Numbered from the stretch's first letter, positions 10,381-21,737 are shown. The stretch: DNA of 64,000 nucleotides from Atriophallophorus winterbourni (GCA_013407085.1 JACCGJ010014426.1:62001-126000), one strand, 5' to 3'. The notes: generated from the letters alone by a model not told the origin. Program-made: numbers and translations.

Positions 10381-10487
10381 AAATCAACAATGAAGCCGAA
10401 ATATTTATTTAAGAAATCTCTTAATCAGCAAAGTCGAACAGGAATCATGCATAATCGCGTCCTTCTGATGAGCCTAGATATTCCTGG

Positions 10488-10579
10488 AGCAGTTCGCAGT
10501 CTTTCTGGCTTATTTATACTCGACCTGTCGATATAAAAGTGTGATCGAGGATTAATAAGCCGGAAGACTGCGAACTGCT
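10488..10579. repeat. 27-bp inverted repeat with 38-bp spacer at a CR1 5' junction
   Basis: AGCAGTTCGCAGTCTTTCTG (continuing to 10514) pairs with its near-perfect complement at 10,554-10,579. The right arm belongs to the CR1 RT reading EDCELLQKDLDNLHLWS. The left arm is an inverted copy of it, as twin priming during target-primed reverse transcription would produce. Confidence 0.8.
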
Positions 10580-12350
10580 ACAGAAGGATCTGGATAACCT
10601 CCATCTTTGGTCCATATATAATCGCCTATTTTTTAATTTCCAAAAGTGTTACATGTTAAACCTGGGAAAATATGTGGAGCTCCAATAATTTCATTTACAC
10701 ACAGCCTTTCGTGGACTATGGAACAAAAGGACTGAGATGTGTTAATAAGCAACACCATAGGTATGTTGAGCCACTGCAACCCCGTCTATCACAAAACATC
10801 ACAGAAATGGTCACTTCTATAGAGAATTCTCGGTATGTTCTCAAAACAGACAATTCCCTGCATTATAAATATGTAAGTCAGACCCACGATGGAATGTGCA
10901 GTTCAAGCATGGTCTCTATGGCCTAAAAAAGATGTTGCGACTTTGCAAAGAATATACATACCGGCGAGCTACCAAACTTGTCACCACAGTCAGCCGGTAA
11001 CCATACAACCAGCGAAATAAAAAACCTGAATTTATTCAATTATCCACATCGTCGTCTCCGAGGTATACCAACAGATGAAAACTTACGACTTTTAAGAGCA
11101 GCTAGAAATAAGGTCCAACAGACTGCCAGACGATGTGTAAACGACTACTGGACCAAAATTAGCCTCGGTATACAAAAGTCTGGGGATACTGGAAATTTTC
11201 ACGGTAAGTATGATGGGGTCAAAGGTCCCTTGGTCCAAACAAACTCAAAACGGCCCATTAAGTCTGTATCTGGTAACCCCGATTGTCGACAAAACTCGCA
11301 GATGGAAATATAGGTTTTGATAACTTCTCCTCTCTATACTCTCGGACAGTATGGTTTTACCGCTTGTACTTAAATATATTGCGAGTTTGCCAACCATTTA
11401 ACATCTTGATACTCCCCCTATTCTCGATGAGTTCAATAGGGCAATCGACTGCTTAGCGAATGGGGAAGCCCCTGGTAACGACTGAATTCCGCCTGAGCTT
11501 ATTAAATGCTGTAAAACAGCATTAATAAAGCCTCTTCACCATGTGCTTCTTCAGTGCTGACAGTAGGAGTGCGTCCCACAAGAGATGCGAGAAGAAAAAG
11601 GGTAATAGAGTCGTCTGCAAGCTTGTGGGGAGCAGATACCGCTCATGGCTGTTTGAACCATTTCGTTGCCGCCACCCAGCCATGCGTGGTTAATTGACGC
11701 CGAACGACCGAGTTCTGTCTATCATTGCAAGCGCTGCGGGAGAGATTTTTCCTTCCGAACCGGACTGTTTAGCCATTCGAAAATCTGTGGAGCATTAAAA
11801 ATTCATGCGATTGTGATGTACATCCGTGGTCAACCGAAGGAAGCCAACATCATACATTAGACGTCTCCGAGGGGATTCGATTTTGTTTTACAATATTTCG
11901 AATACCGCAATTCACCATCTGCAATGCTTATTTAATCTACGGGGCTCGCATTAGGCAAGAGCTCACACATTGACTCTAATTGTCCCTAACTCGCAAGTCA
12001 ACTTTAGACGACAATTTTTGTGGTTCGAGTTTGTTATACATGGAACAATCTACCCGATTATATTGTAAACTCACCAAATCAACAGATGTTCAAGAGAATT
12101 CTTGATGCTTTTTTGACCCTAAACCCGTGCATCGAAGAAATCTATACATCTTAACATCTACATTTGTCATCCCACCAATTGAATACAGTTTTTGCCCTTT
12201 GGATTTTTACCTGATTCTTGAACTGCTCAATAAGCAACCAAATCCCGTTTTTGCTTGTTATATTATTCGTAGTTTCCATATTATTTTGTGGTTTTGTGTG
12301 AAACTATATGCCTTTTAGTCCATGAAAATTGAATTGAATTAAATAAATTT
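10553..12350 (+). pseudogene. CR1-like copy interrupted by a nested RTE
   Basis: 10,561-11,063 encodes LLQKDLDNLHLWSIYN, then a degraded thumb region. At 11,053-11,063 it is cut by an RTE fragment and resumes at 11,862 with the same 11 bases. It continues through the C-terminus and a 3'UTR (GGATTTTTACCTGATTCTTG) to a TTGAATTGAATT tail at 12,331-12,345. It is closely related to 32.13-32.49 and 57.2-57.7 kb. Stops occur throughout. Confidence 0.8.
11064..11861 (+). mobile_element. 5'-truncated, internally deleted RTE inserted in CR1 (11-bp TSD)
   Basis: CGTCTCCGAGG is repeated at 11,053-11,063 and 11,862-11,872, so both ends are exact. The insert encodes the region before the RT fingers (RAARNKVQQTARRC, then DTGNFHGKYDGVKG), then a degraded IDCL..GEAPG..IPPELIKCC segment. 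It then jumps at about 11,600 to the C-terminal finger CKRCGRDFSFRTGLFSHSKIC. The palm is missing. The 3' end GAAGCCAACATC is shared with other RTE copies. Confidence 0.85.
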
Positions 12351-12364
12351 GGTAAAAAATGAAG

Positions 12365-12655
12365 GCTTTACAACACAGTAGGATTACGGTACAAAAGAAA
12401 GTCAAAAAGTATTCGTTTATATAACGAATATGTCAAACGTTTTCCTTAAGAATATTGATCCTCGGCGTGAGTAGAACGATTTCGCTTGAAGCGCCCGGAG
12501 AGTCAGAAATTCTATTAAAATAATATAGCAGACACGGCGAATCATGACACTAACAATCAATATGTGAATCAGAGTTGTGGTGGAATAGGATACTTCCAGC
12601 TATCACTGTTTCACTACACTCTTAAAACAAGTGTCTTAGTGCGTGCCCTTCGGTC
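12365..12655 (-). repeat. CR1 3' region, minus orientation, left half split by hAT
   Basis: GGATTACGGTA and the following text match 26,255 onward and 33,262 onward. The right half resumes after the hAT at 15,955-16,010 with ACACGATATTGTAGGTAAG, corresponding to about 26,540-26,585. Confidence 0.65.
12648..12655. repeat. hAT target-site duplication, left (CTTCGGTC)
   Basis: The eight bases directly left of the terminal inverted repeat are identical to 15,947-15,954. Eight-base duplications are diagnostic of hAT insertion. Confidence 0.97.
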
Positions 12656-12800
12656 CAGACAATAACGAATGTCACTTTTTTGGAACGAAGCGAAGTGCGA
12701 AGCGAATTTTCGAAAAGCCCTAACTGCCCTTCGCAATGGCGAATAGTATCAAAGCGAATATCCGAAGTGCTCTTCGCAATGGCGAAGCGAAGCGAAGCTC

Positions 12801-15332
12801 TCAAAGGAAATTAGGCTCCTCCTCTGAGTCGGTCTCTGAGACCGGGGTTCTGGACCTGGACCTGGTGCCGGAACTTGTCCGGCTGCCTCCAGTCAGAGGG
12901 GAGTAGGCCCCCGCCGTGAGCTCCTGGGTGTCGACAAACTCGACATCCTCAAGGTTGGCCTCAGGGTCATCCTGGTCTTTGAGCTGCTGCTGAAACTGAG
13001 TGCTGGTACCTTCGCCATTGGTGAATTCCTGGATGCGGAGCTTCATCCTCTTCATGTAGGGGAGCACTCTCTCGTAATTGTCATGAATGTAGACGAGCTC
13101 CTGTACCCTCTCGTTGTTCAGAAGGCTTCGGGTGGGCTTGGTCACGAGTCCAGCTTCCGAGAAGACCCTCTCTGATGAGGCCGAGGTAGCCGGGATGGCG
13201 TGGACCATCCTAAAAGAAAATGAGACAGGTTGAGTATTTTGTATTAGGTTCCAGGGGGTGCAAAAGTTAAACTACTATTTCGAAGTATAACAATACTATA
13301 TCAAAGTATAGCAATACTACATCTAAGAATAGAAAATAATATATCGAAGTATAGCGAATAATATCAAAGTATGGCGAAGTTTAGCGAATATAATAGCGAA
13401 ATATGGCGAATAACGAGAATAAATTATAATCCAACGGAAATTAGGGACCTTTAACTTTGAAACAACTCACTGGGCCACTTTGGCGATTAGAGGGAGCTTC
13501 TTGGCCTTCATCTTCCAGTACTGGAGCACGTCGATGTCCTCCTTTTCCAGGGGAGACGCCATCCACTCATTCATCTCCTCGACATAGGGAGGAACTGGGG
13601 CTGGTTGAGACAGGGACTGGGACTGGCCGACGCTGCCAAAGGCCAATTCCGAATCAAGATCAAGGTCATGGTGCACTTGGAGAAAACCTTTAAGATCTTG
13701 GCACGCGGGTTCCGGCATCTGAATGGATGGTGGGGCGGCTGGGGCCAAGTTGGCCAAGAGCAACTTGATGCTCTGCTCGCACTCGTAGAAGAGGTGACCA
13801 TGAGACCTGGTCCTGAGGTACACGGCCTTCTGAGTGGGGTTCAGGTAGTGCGCCATCTGGTAGAGGTCCACGTTCCTGCCCAGCTCGGGAACTCTGATCT
13901 TGATCTCCTCCTGGAACTTCTTGATGAATGCCTTGGTGGCATCCTTGAAGTCGGCGAACAGCTTGATCCTGGAGGCGGACATCATGGCAATCTTGGCCAT
14001 GTCCGGAACGACATGCTGCAGGGTGGGCGTCTCATCTGCCTGGAGACGTTTGCTGACCTCCTTGATCTGCTCGAGGGGCCAGAGGATGTCTTCCAGGTCC
14101 TGAAACTGCAGCTTGTTTGGAATGAGGGCCGCAAAGTCTGAAGGGGTGTTGAAGACATCATCTTTCAGCGACAGCAGGACTGCCTTGTTCCGGACGATGG
14201 ATGTGATGGTCATGCACATTGAAGACCAGCGGCTCTTGCTGTACTGAACGATCTTGATGAAGGGAACTGTAAAGGAATGACTTCTGAACTTCGAAGTTAT
14301 AACAAATAATAACGAAGCTTCGCTAATAATATGGCGAAGCTTTGCAAATATAGCGAAGTATAACGAATAACATAGCAAATTATATAGCGAATTATAGCGA
14401 ATAGTATCGAAGTTAACCGAATATTGCGCTCACTCACCTTCCAAGTCAGCTGCCTTCTCCCTCATGAGATCGTTCCTGACAGAAGAACGCTTGACCCCGG
14501 TGGCCAGAGCCCTGACCAGCTTGACCAAGTCGCCCACCTCCTCGATTTGCATGGCATACTTGAGGGCGTTGTTAATTGCGTGGTCGACGCAAAGCAGGTG
14601 CTTGCTGATCTTGTCAGCGTTCTTCACAGCTTTCCTCATTTTGGCCTCGGTGTCCGTGACCGTGATGGTCGCAGTGCTGTCTTTGAGATTCTTGATGGCA
14701 CCAATCATGGAGTTGAGATAGCGGCCCACCACCTTCGAGTCGTGCCTACCCACCACCATCCTGCAGTCGATGGTGAATCTCTGCATGACCCAGTCGGAAT
14801 CAATGTAGTGGATGGTCAAGCACAGGTACCCCTGGTTGGTCGCAAAGTTTAAACGAAGTATAGCTAAGGTTGCGTCAAACTGAGTCTAACTCACCTTTTC
14901 AGTCTCCAACTTGGCCTTCTGGTTCAGAAACTGCTTAGAAACGTCCGGATGCTTCGACATAATGTGGCCGATCATGCCTTAGGGGGTTTCCTGAGGCCGG
15001 GCGATGGACTGGCCACAATCCTCGACTTGGCAAAGAGCTCGAGCTTCTCTTTCCTTCGCATCTTTCTTCACAGCCTCTTTCTTGAAGAAGTTCCAGATCG
15101 GTGATCTGGTAGGCTTGTGCCGGTAGGTGGTGTGATGAAAGTCGTCATCATCATCATCTGACGGCAGCGAAGACCTCTTTCTGGAGGACTTGGGGGTCCA
15201 CGGGTCTTTGGACGGCAGCTTGACCTTGAGGGTCGGGCTCCTCTTGGACTTCTTGGCCGAGACCGAGTCTTTGTCCTTGTCCGACTTGTGGTGCGTCTTT
15301 GGGGGGCTCGTGATGATACTATGATGAGACAA
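12801..15332 (-). pseudogene. hAT transposase gene, four exons, one nonsense codon and an internal deletion
   Basis: Exons are 15,332-14,895, 14,831-14,438, 14,266-13,471 and 13,209-12,801. All splice sites are GT..AG and all phases join. Exon 1 gives a Lys/Ser-rich N-terminus and a BED-type finger (C-x4-C, H-x4-H: CQVEDC and HIMSKH), interrupted by TAA at 14,981-14,979. Exon 2 starts at YLCLTIHYIDSDW; the expected 100-150 residues before it, including the first catalytic Asp (DxWTS region), are missing. VTDTEAKM carries the second Asp. Exon 3 has EDIDVLQYWK (catalytic Glu region). Exon 4 is the dimerisation domain SSERVFSEAG..RSLLN. There is no ATG upstream in frame: the track starts at TTG. 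Tip100/Ac-like affiliation is inference. Confidence 0.92.
14979..14981 (-). other. In-frame TAA inside the BED zinc finger of the hAT transposase
   Basis: The reading frame is open on both sides of this codon, from 15,332 to the donor at 14,895, so it is a single point change rather than a frameshift. Confidence 0.9.
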
Positions 15333-15345
15333 TCAAATTTTGATC

Positions 15346-15353
15346 CTATTTAT
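15346..15353 (-). promoter_or_regulatory. TATA box of hAT transposase gene
   Basis: The minus strand reads CTATAAATAGG about 15-20 nt upstream of the start of the open frame. Confidence 0.55.
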
Positions 15354-15946
15354 AGTCCTCCAACCACGCGCGCAAAAGAAACAAACGCCCAGGCAAAGCG
15401 GCAAGCACCCACGCAGAGCGGCAATCACCCAAGCAGATCAAAACACCCACGCCCTTTGCATCCGGCCACAAACCTACGCGAATACATTTAAAATATTAAA
15501 GTACAAAAAATACAACCCTTTGTCTACTGACCGTAACTCTAGTTACCACCTCAAATGTTAGCTTATAGCAATTAAACAAGCAGTCGGTTGCTAAGTAGCT
15601 TACGTCGGTACCTTCAGTCACCATCGGAGTGCACTTGTCTGGCCTTTGTCTATCAACAAGTCAACAAGTGTCAACATCAAAAACAATTCCCGTAGACAAA
15701 GGGTTAAAATATTAAAGTACAAAAATGAACACTCTTCGCTTTTAGCGAAGACTTCGCTAATATTCGTTTACGGCGAAGTTTGAACTTGCACTTCGTTTTA
15801 AGCGAAGCGAAGTATAACGAATTTTTAGCGAAGTTTATTTTTGCCCTTCGCCATGGCGATAGCGAAGCGAATATTCAACAATATTCGCTTCGCTTCGCAA
15901 CTTCGCTTCGCTTTAAATCCCAAAGCGAAGTATTCGTTATTGTCTG

Positions 15947-15954
15947 CTTCGGTC
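15947..15954. repeat. hAT target-site duplication, right
   Basis: CTTCGGTC, identical to 12,648-12,655; the CR1 target resumes immediately after it. Confidence 0.97.
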
Positions 15955-16019
15955 GACACGATATTGTAGGTAAGACCGGTATCACGTAGACACGTATGCG
16001 CGATTGTCTGCGTGCGAAG

Positions 16020-16493
16020 GCATTATTTTGTGCTCTGATATGTTTGAACATTACTCGTCGCTCGCTGATTCTATCTGGATCATTCTTACACCATTCGATT
16101 TCTGTTGAAGAGATCTGTTGGACCCAATCATTTTTGGTGTCATGTGATCTATGTTTCTAAAGTTCCTATTTTCCAAATCACTGTTGAAATTTTATACGCA
16201 TACAAAATTTGTTGTCGCTGTCTTCCGGTTTGTTGGATTCAGCGGTAGATCTTCCGAATGATCTACTGCTTAATCTAAAAAACCGTGTTTCCTTTGTGTG
16301 AGATCAAATATACGGTCACCTCGACCTTTTAACTTAATAATTCGCATCCAATACATTGCGATGCGTTCCCACACGAACCTCGTAAATTTCATCTCGCAAC
16401 CGTTAATCGATCGGTACGCGCTTAGCTGTTTCCGCGGAAGCTGTCTAAACCCAAAATCAACGACTTGACTAACCTGACCTCATCTGCCGTCGA
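16020..16493 (+). other. Probable 5'UTR of the long CR1 element
   Basis: No frame is seen here. It precedes the ORF1 ATG at 16,494. The element's exact 5' end cannot be placed without another full-length copy. Confidence 0.4.
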
Positions 16494-17725
16494 ATGTCTG
16501 GACCCAAGGAAACTACGCAATATTTGTGTAAAATTTGCGAAAAGTGGTAAACGTGAAATCGAAAATAGTCATGTGTTATATGTGTTCTAATATTATACAC
16601 ACTAATTCCAGGTCTGTTATGTGTGCAGCGTCCGTACAACAAAGCCGTTAAACGGCGCCGAGACCAATGCATCACAATCAGGAAACTTAGAAGATCGAAT
16701 CAAATACTCAGAGAACTGTTCTCAAAAATTCGAGGAAACATTGACGTCGATAGTAATTGCCCACAATAACTCATAAATGGTGAGACCAAACTAAATCCAA
16801 CGCTACATCCTGTACCTCCACAAGATGCTCAGCTACCTAAAGATATTTTGCGAGAGGCTGAACAGATTAGTGGTGCAAACACTAGCTGCGACTCAGATGT
16901 TAGTCAGCCTAAAAAGTCGAAGTGGCGTCTACTGACTGTCCATCGAGCAGAATTCCTCTACCTCAAAAACTAATACCGAAATAAAAACAGATTAGATGAA
17001 TCTCAGTGTGATTTGCACCAATGTGCCGGAGACATCCGGGTCACCTTCCGCAAGTAGAAGAACTCACGACATTGAGCAATGGTACCAGCTGTGATCAATG
17101 ATGGGTATGAGCTCGATACTGCAAGATTCAATAACCCGCCTAAGTCAGCACTCCAGTTCTCCTTATCTCGAAGAACCGCGTTTACTGAGGATAACTCTAA
17201 AAAGCCTTAACTGAACTCTTATTTGCTCCGTGCATGTCCATAGACGAAATACCGCATATATGTTGATATTCCGTGGTGGGAGAGAAAAAGGTAATTTAAA
17301 CAACGGAAATAAATCTGACCAACGCAACGTGGCTCATACTTAGTGTAGCCGAACTCACTAACAATACTTCGGGAAGTGAAATACAAAACCATGTGGTGGA
17401 CACGTTTAGAATACCTCGGTCACCAAAGTATAAAGGTGACGGGCCCAAGCCTCTAAAAATAACGTTTTTGAAGAGAGGTATGATTGAATCAATTAAGGGA
17501 AACTGGAAAACAAATCACAGGAATCTCCCGAGGGATGTCAGAACGAGTGACCTAGACTTTCTACACCGAAACCGCCTAATGAACCACGGCTTCTACAATC
17601 AAACAAGACTCCGATTAGAAACACTACGGCAATCTCAAAAAAGACTGATGTCCGACTCTCGAAGGGTCGGACAGATAGACGAGGTTTCAGCTCCATCACT
17701 GTATATGGAAACCACAATCAATTAA
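16494..17725 (+). pseudogene. CR1 ORF1 (RNA-binding/chaperone-type), broken
   Basis: Begins MSGPKETTQYLCKICEKW and soon meets stops. The CxxC spacing and later C/H residues suggest the PHD-like finger common at CR1 ORF1 N-termini. The best stretch, 17,393-17,725, encodes TFRIPRSPKYKGDGPKPLKI then a basic region with DLDFLHRNRLMNH, matching the esterase-less RNA-binding core of CR1 ORF1 (P-R-PLK..F motif). At least five stops or frameshifts interrupt 16,545-17,390. In CR1 this protein coats the element RNA. Confidence 0.65.
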
Positions 17726-20395
17726 CAATATACAAACGCACAATGCCTGGTAAACAAACGAGCTGAAATGAAGGATTGCTCGAAGTCGGAGCAATAACTT
17801 AGACAAGGTTCCAACCTCACGTGAGCGATCGCGAGCTCTATAATCCAAAGATGACCGTGTTTCAGAGAGACCGCTTAAGAATAGTTGGTGGAGTAGCTGT
17901 TTACCACCACGAACGATTACACAGCACGGTAGATACATACACTGATCTCGATTTGGATGAGAGTATATGGTATAACTTGAAGCTCGAATCAGGAGACAGT
18001 TTCATCGTTGGCGTAGTTTACCGCTAATCATCATCATCGGATGCACATAACGATATACTCTCGAAAGCAATGCAGTCTTTTTGATAACTTCAATCTTCTT
18101 CATCCAACACGATCACTAGACTACCAATTTTACGAGCTGTTCAATTACACCCCCTCTGTATAATCATGTTTTCGAATATACTCGACAACCAAATTTGCAA
18201 CAGTCATCTGATCTAGACCTAGTCTTAACCTCCGAAGTTGTTGAAGATGTTCATTATCACCCTCCGCTGGGTCAAAACAACCAATTCGTTCTGCTTTTTC
18301 AATACGTGTGCAACGCCAACTAAATATAAAAGTGGATTAGATTAGTTTGATGGAAACAATGGGGGCTTTCCATGAACATAATAGAAATTTCAGTTATCCG
18401 GACTCTCATTGCACAAACTTGACAGATTACATCATCAACATGTTACACTTAAATTCTAACGATGTCCAGAAACATAATTGCAAAGAACCACACTTCAGAA
18501 TTCGCAGTCACACTAGAAAATGGTTGAGAAAGAGAAATTTGGCATCGACTATTCACAGGCTCGCCAGAATTGATTCGAACTGGGCAATCTTTCGCGAATT
18601 GCGGAATCAAGTCACAAATCTCTTCGGAGAGGACAAACAATATCACCAGCTTCAGCTGTCAGTAAGAATGCAGCGAAATCCCAAACGGCTTTATCGAACC
18701 GTTAGCAACAGTTCGATGCCAAAACCCAGTGCTTTTCAGATCATGACAGATAACGAACTAACTGATTCTCTTCTGTAAATCGCTAACGCTCTAGCCAGTT
18801 TTTATTCACGAGTTTCCACCCCAAGTATTCATTACTACCATAGGAATTGTCAGCACCAATTGTGCCGGAGACTATGAGCGATATCTGTATTAATTCTGAA
18901 ATAGTGCAGTACCACCTACGCTGGTTGAATATCAACAAGTCCCCGGGAGCTGACAGAATCACACATACAATCCTAAAGTTATGCAGCAATCAATTGTGCG
19001 AACCACTTTGTGATTTATTTAATCACTCCCTGAGGGAGGGTGTTGTACCTAATGACTGGAAGAGAGGAATCTTAACACCCATCTACAAAGGTGAAACTCT
19101 TTCAAACCCAGCAAATTACCGCCCCGTTACATTCCTTCCAGTGATCTCAATAGTTATGTAGCGAATAGTGTGCGAAAGAATTATGAGTCATCTCGAAGCC
19201 CAAAACTTGTTGTCCAGAGAGTAACATGGATTTCGGAAGTCTCGTTCTTGCTTGACTAACCTACTGGAGACAATGGACGACTGGACGCAGTCAGTGGATG
19301 ATGGTGGTTGCGTGCGTGTGTGTTACTTGGACATATCAAAGGCGTTTGATCGCATGAATCATTCTATAGTCCTGAGCAAGCTGCACGATGTTGGTATTAA
19401 TGGGTGCCTCCTTACCTGGCTGAGAAGTTACCTTCTTTATCGCAAGGCAACTGTACGTATCCACGGTGCGATGTCTGGGGAAATCGAAGCCACAGGCGGT
19501 GTCCCACAAGGTTCGGTACTTGGTCCGGTTCTCATTTTGGTCTACATCAATGATTCTCTGAAACTTGTCACAGTCAAAATTGTTCTTTTTGCGGATGATG
19601 CTCAACTTTGGATGCGGATCACGACAAGCCTGTACTATTTCCGCTTACAAAGCGATGTGGATATACTGAACAGCTGGTCAGAGCGAAACAAGCTTCCATT
19701 TAACTCCAGAAAATGTAAAATGTTACAAATAGGTAATGATTTCCTATTCTCATACAACCGAGGGTCGAAAAACCTGGACTGGACCACAAAAGAAAAGGAC
19801 CTCGGCGTATGGATTAGTGGAAGTCTTAAGAATAGCATGCAATTCGAAGCAGTGTACAACCGAGCTAGCCGCATGCTAGATATGGTTCGCCGTATTTTCG
19901 GAAATTTTTCCCGTGAAGCTTTCCCCGTGCTCATAAATAAGTATATTAACCCAGTGATGGATTACTCAGTGCAAGCTTGGGCACCATGGTCACAAATGGG
20001 CATCAAGCTGCTAGAGAGGATTTATCACAGAGCAACTAAAATGGTTGGCTGTCACCGCAACTGACCATATAAGGAACGACTTGTTTATCTTAATTTGGAT
20101 ATATTGCCTCGTAGACGAGTTCGATTGTATCTAATCCTCACTTATACAATAATGAACTCAAAGATACATCCTCTGGGTATCTATTTCACCTCCGTTCAAG
20201 CCTTACCACGCGTACTCATCCACTAGCATTTGATATTCCACAATCTCACCAGAACTGCCGTCGGTTCTTCTATTCGGAGCGCGTTTTGTTTCTTATGGAA
20301 CTACCTACCGTCAGATGTTGTACAATCATCTACTAAAAGGATTTTAAAGAATAAACTGGATATATTTATGCTTAGTAATTCCACCCTCTCTCAGA
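17726..20395 (+). pseudogene. CR1 ORF2: endonuclease plus reverse transcriptase, nearly full length, broken
   Basis: The endonuclease starts at YTNAQCLVNKRAEMK (about 17,728) and continues with the GGVAVYHHER and FIVGVVYR segments. A degraded linker leads to RT at 18,847: NKSPGADRI, GILTPIYKG..NPANYRPVTFLP, CYLDISKAFDRMNH, GGVPQGSVLGPV and FADDA at 19,588-19,602. The thumb/C-terminus follows (KDLGVWISGSLKN; YINPVMDYSVQAWAPW). Stops are at 19,159-19,161, 19,222-19,224 and 20,062-20,064, with frame changes in the endonuclease and linker. Catalytic Asp residues of the RT are intact. A mini-RTE interrupts the C-terminus at 20,388. Confidence 0.9.
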
Positions 20396-20738
20396 CCTCT
20401 CCGTACCGGGTGGCACATGAGGCGAAGACAACTTCACGCCAGTGGTTCCGGTCTGTCGCTGCTTCCGTTTCCGTCTGCACCGTGAATCCTTGTGCATGTA
20501 GTTCGCGTTCCAACGTTCGCGCCAAGTTTCGTTGGGCCGTCCCTTTTCGTTTACCTTGCGGACGCCAGTGAATCGCTACCTTCGTATGCGAACTGAGATC
20601 CATCCTGCAGACATGACCGAACCACGGATCTGTTGTCATCGGTTCCGTAGCAATGTAGGTTTTACGGGATAGGGTTGCTAGCCCTAAGCCCAACCCTCCT
20701 CCTTTCTCAGACGGGCTTGGGACCGTCCTTGGCGGAGT
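20388..20738 (-). mobile_element. Mini-RTE (351 bp), 5' leader fused to RT C-terminus, 12-bp TSD
   Basis: TAATTCCACCCT is duplicated at 20,376-20,387 and 20,739-20,750. On the minus strand the insert opens with CTCCGCCAAGGACGGTCCC leader text. It then passes without a visible RT core into the C-terminal coding end (PWFGHVCRMDLSSHTKVAIH, then a GKRK..R basic patch and HWREVVFASCATR). It is a second RTE-type family, distinct from the Cys/His-tailed one. The same fusion is present at 23,696-24,063. Confidence 0.85.
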
Positions 20739-21089
20739 TAATTCCACCCTACATTCCATTTATATATCTTAATTGAGCAACTTCACACGACATTTATCCT
20801 TACGAACATATTTCCATTCTAACTAAAAACCGTCCATACTCCTAGTGTCTCAATTTTGTATATATTTATTGTCCTTATACGAATATCCTATGATGTTATA
20901 CATCTACAAGCTTTTTATACCTTAAAATACTTGAATCTTGAATTCTTAGAAAAGTCCCACTGGTCCGGACTTTTCTTTCTTTCTTCATCTGTACAACGTT
21001 AGCTACAAAAAGTACTCAACGTAACTGTTGCAGACTAATCTTCACTTCAATGGCTTTCATAGTTGCCTATTTGAATGCCTGTACCTTAA

Positions 21090-21306
21090 CACGTTGAATG
21101 CGATGGCGGAAACTGCCATTTTCTATAAGTTCAACCCTTTATATCAAATTATCGACATCGTCGGCAAAGAAAATAACACTAAGAGTAATTTTTATGTTGT
21201 TTTTAAATATTCTCTAATATTTTCTAAAGCGACCCACCAGTCGGTCGCTTCGCAACACAAATATATCGGTCACGACCCACCGGTGGGTCGTATCGCACTC
21301 AACGTG
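21090..21306. mobile_element. piggyBac-like miniature element (217 bp)
   Basis: TTAA flanks both ends (21,086-21,089 and 21,307-21,310). Terminal inverted repeats start CACGTTGAATGCGAT on the left and, reversed, CACGTTGAGTGCGAT on the right. An inner palindrome GACCCACCGGTGGGTCG occurs near the right end. There is no coding capacity. TTAA duplication is the hallmark of piggyBac. Confidence 0.75.
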
Positions 21307-21314
21307 TTAAGACT

Positions 21315-21735
21315 ATAGTGTGAGTACAAACAAACTCTGAGCATTGCAATCGTTTCACCCCCTGATTCGCAATCACTCTCTGATTATGTTTTTGAACAAT
21401 CTGTTCAGTTGTGTGATACTTACGTAACAGCCTTCGATTACTAATCGTTTAGTGTTTCATTACCTCCCGGAATTAAGCATGACGGAGGCCGAGACTTAGT
21501 GGTCAAACACTTTATTTCTTCGATAGTAAGCGTTTTCAAGGACCGAACAAGTTCATTATAGATCATTGATCCACGTTGTAGGCTTCACACAATTTAAATC
21601 TTTCAATTAAGTCTTTAATTGTATGCGTATTGACATCGGCACCTTGAAAATACGCTGATTAAATTAACAACCGTCTTCTTTGTTACCAAAGGCGGTCAGC
21701 ATGCTAAAACACATGTACACACATGTTGGTGCTCA
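21315..21735. other. Unassigned stretch
   Basis: No frame or repeat recognised between the miniature element and the hammerhead repeat. Confidence 0.35.
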
Positions 21736-21737
21736 CA

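Larger units (their letters stand above)
12656..15946 (-). mobile_element. Complete hAT-superfamily DNA transposon (3,291 bp)
   Basis: Perfect 15-bp terminal inverted repeats CAGACAATAACGAAT lie at 12,656-12,670 and 15,932-15,946, flanked by 8-bp duplications. Subterminal regions (12,680-12,795 and 15,735-15,930) are packed with GCGAAG/CTTCGC and TTCGCTAA units, likely transposase-binding sites. The two larger introns carry the same motifs. Inside is one four-exon transposase gene on the minus strand, inactivated. It sits in an older CR1 copy. A shorter relative is at 41,501-43,095. Confidence 0.96.
16400..20950 (+). mobile_element. Near-full-length CR1-like retrotransposon
   Basis: ORF1, endonuclease, RT, 3'UTR and a CTTGAATCTTGAATTC tail (about 20,932-20,948) lie in the expected order on one strand. 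This is the longest retrotransposon in the window. The left boundary is approximate. No target duplication was found, as is usual for CR1. Confidence 0.8.

Noticed and set aside
13605..14141. Long plus-strand frames opposite the hAT transposase (also 14,424-14,852 and 13,457-13,693)
   Set aside because: Antisense shadows of GC-richer transposase exons, with no splice or homology support.
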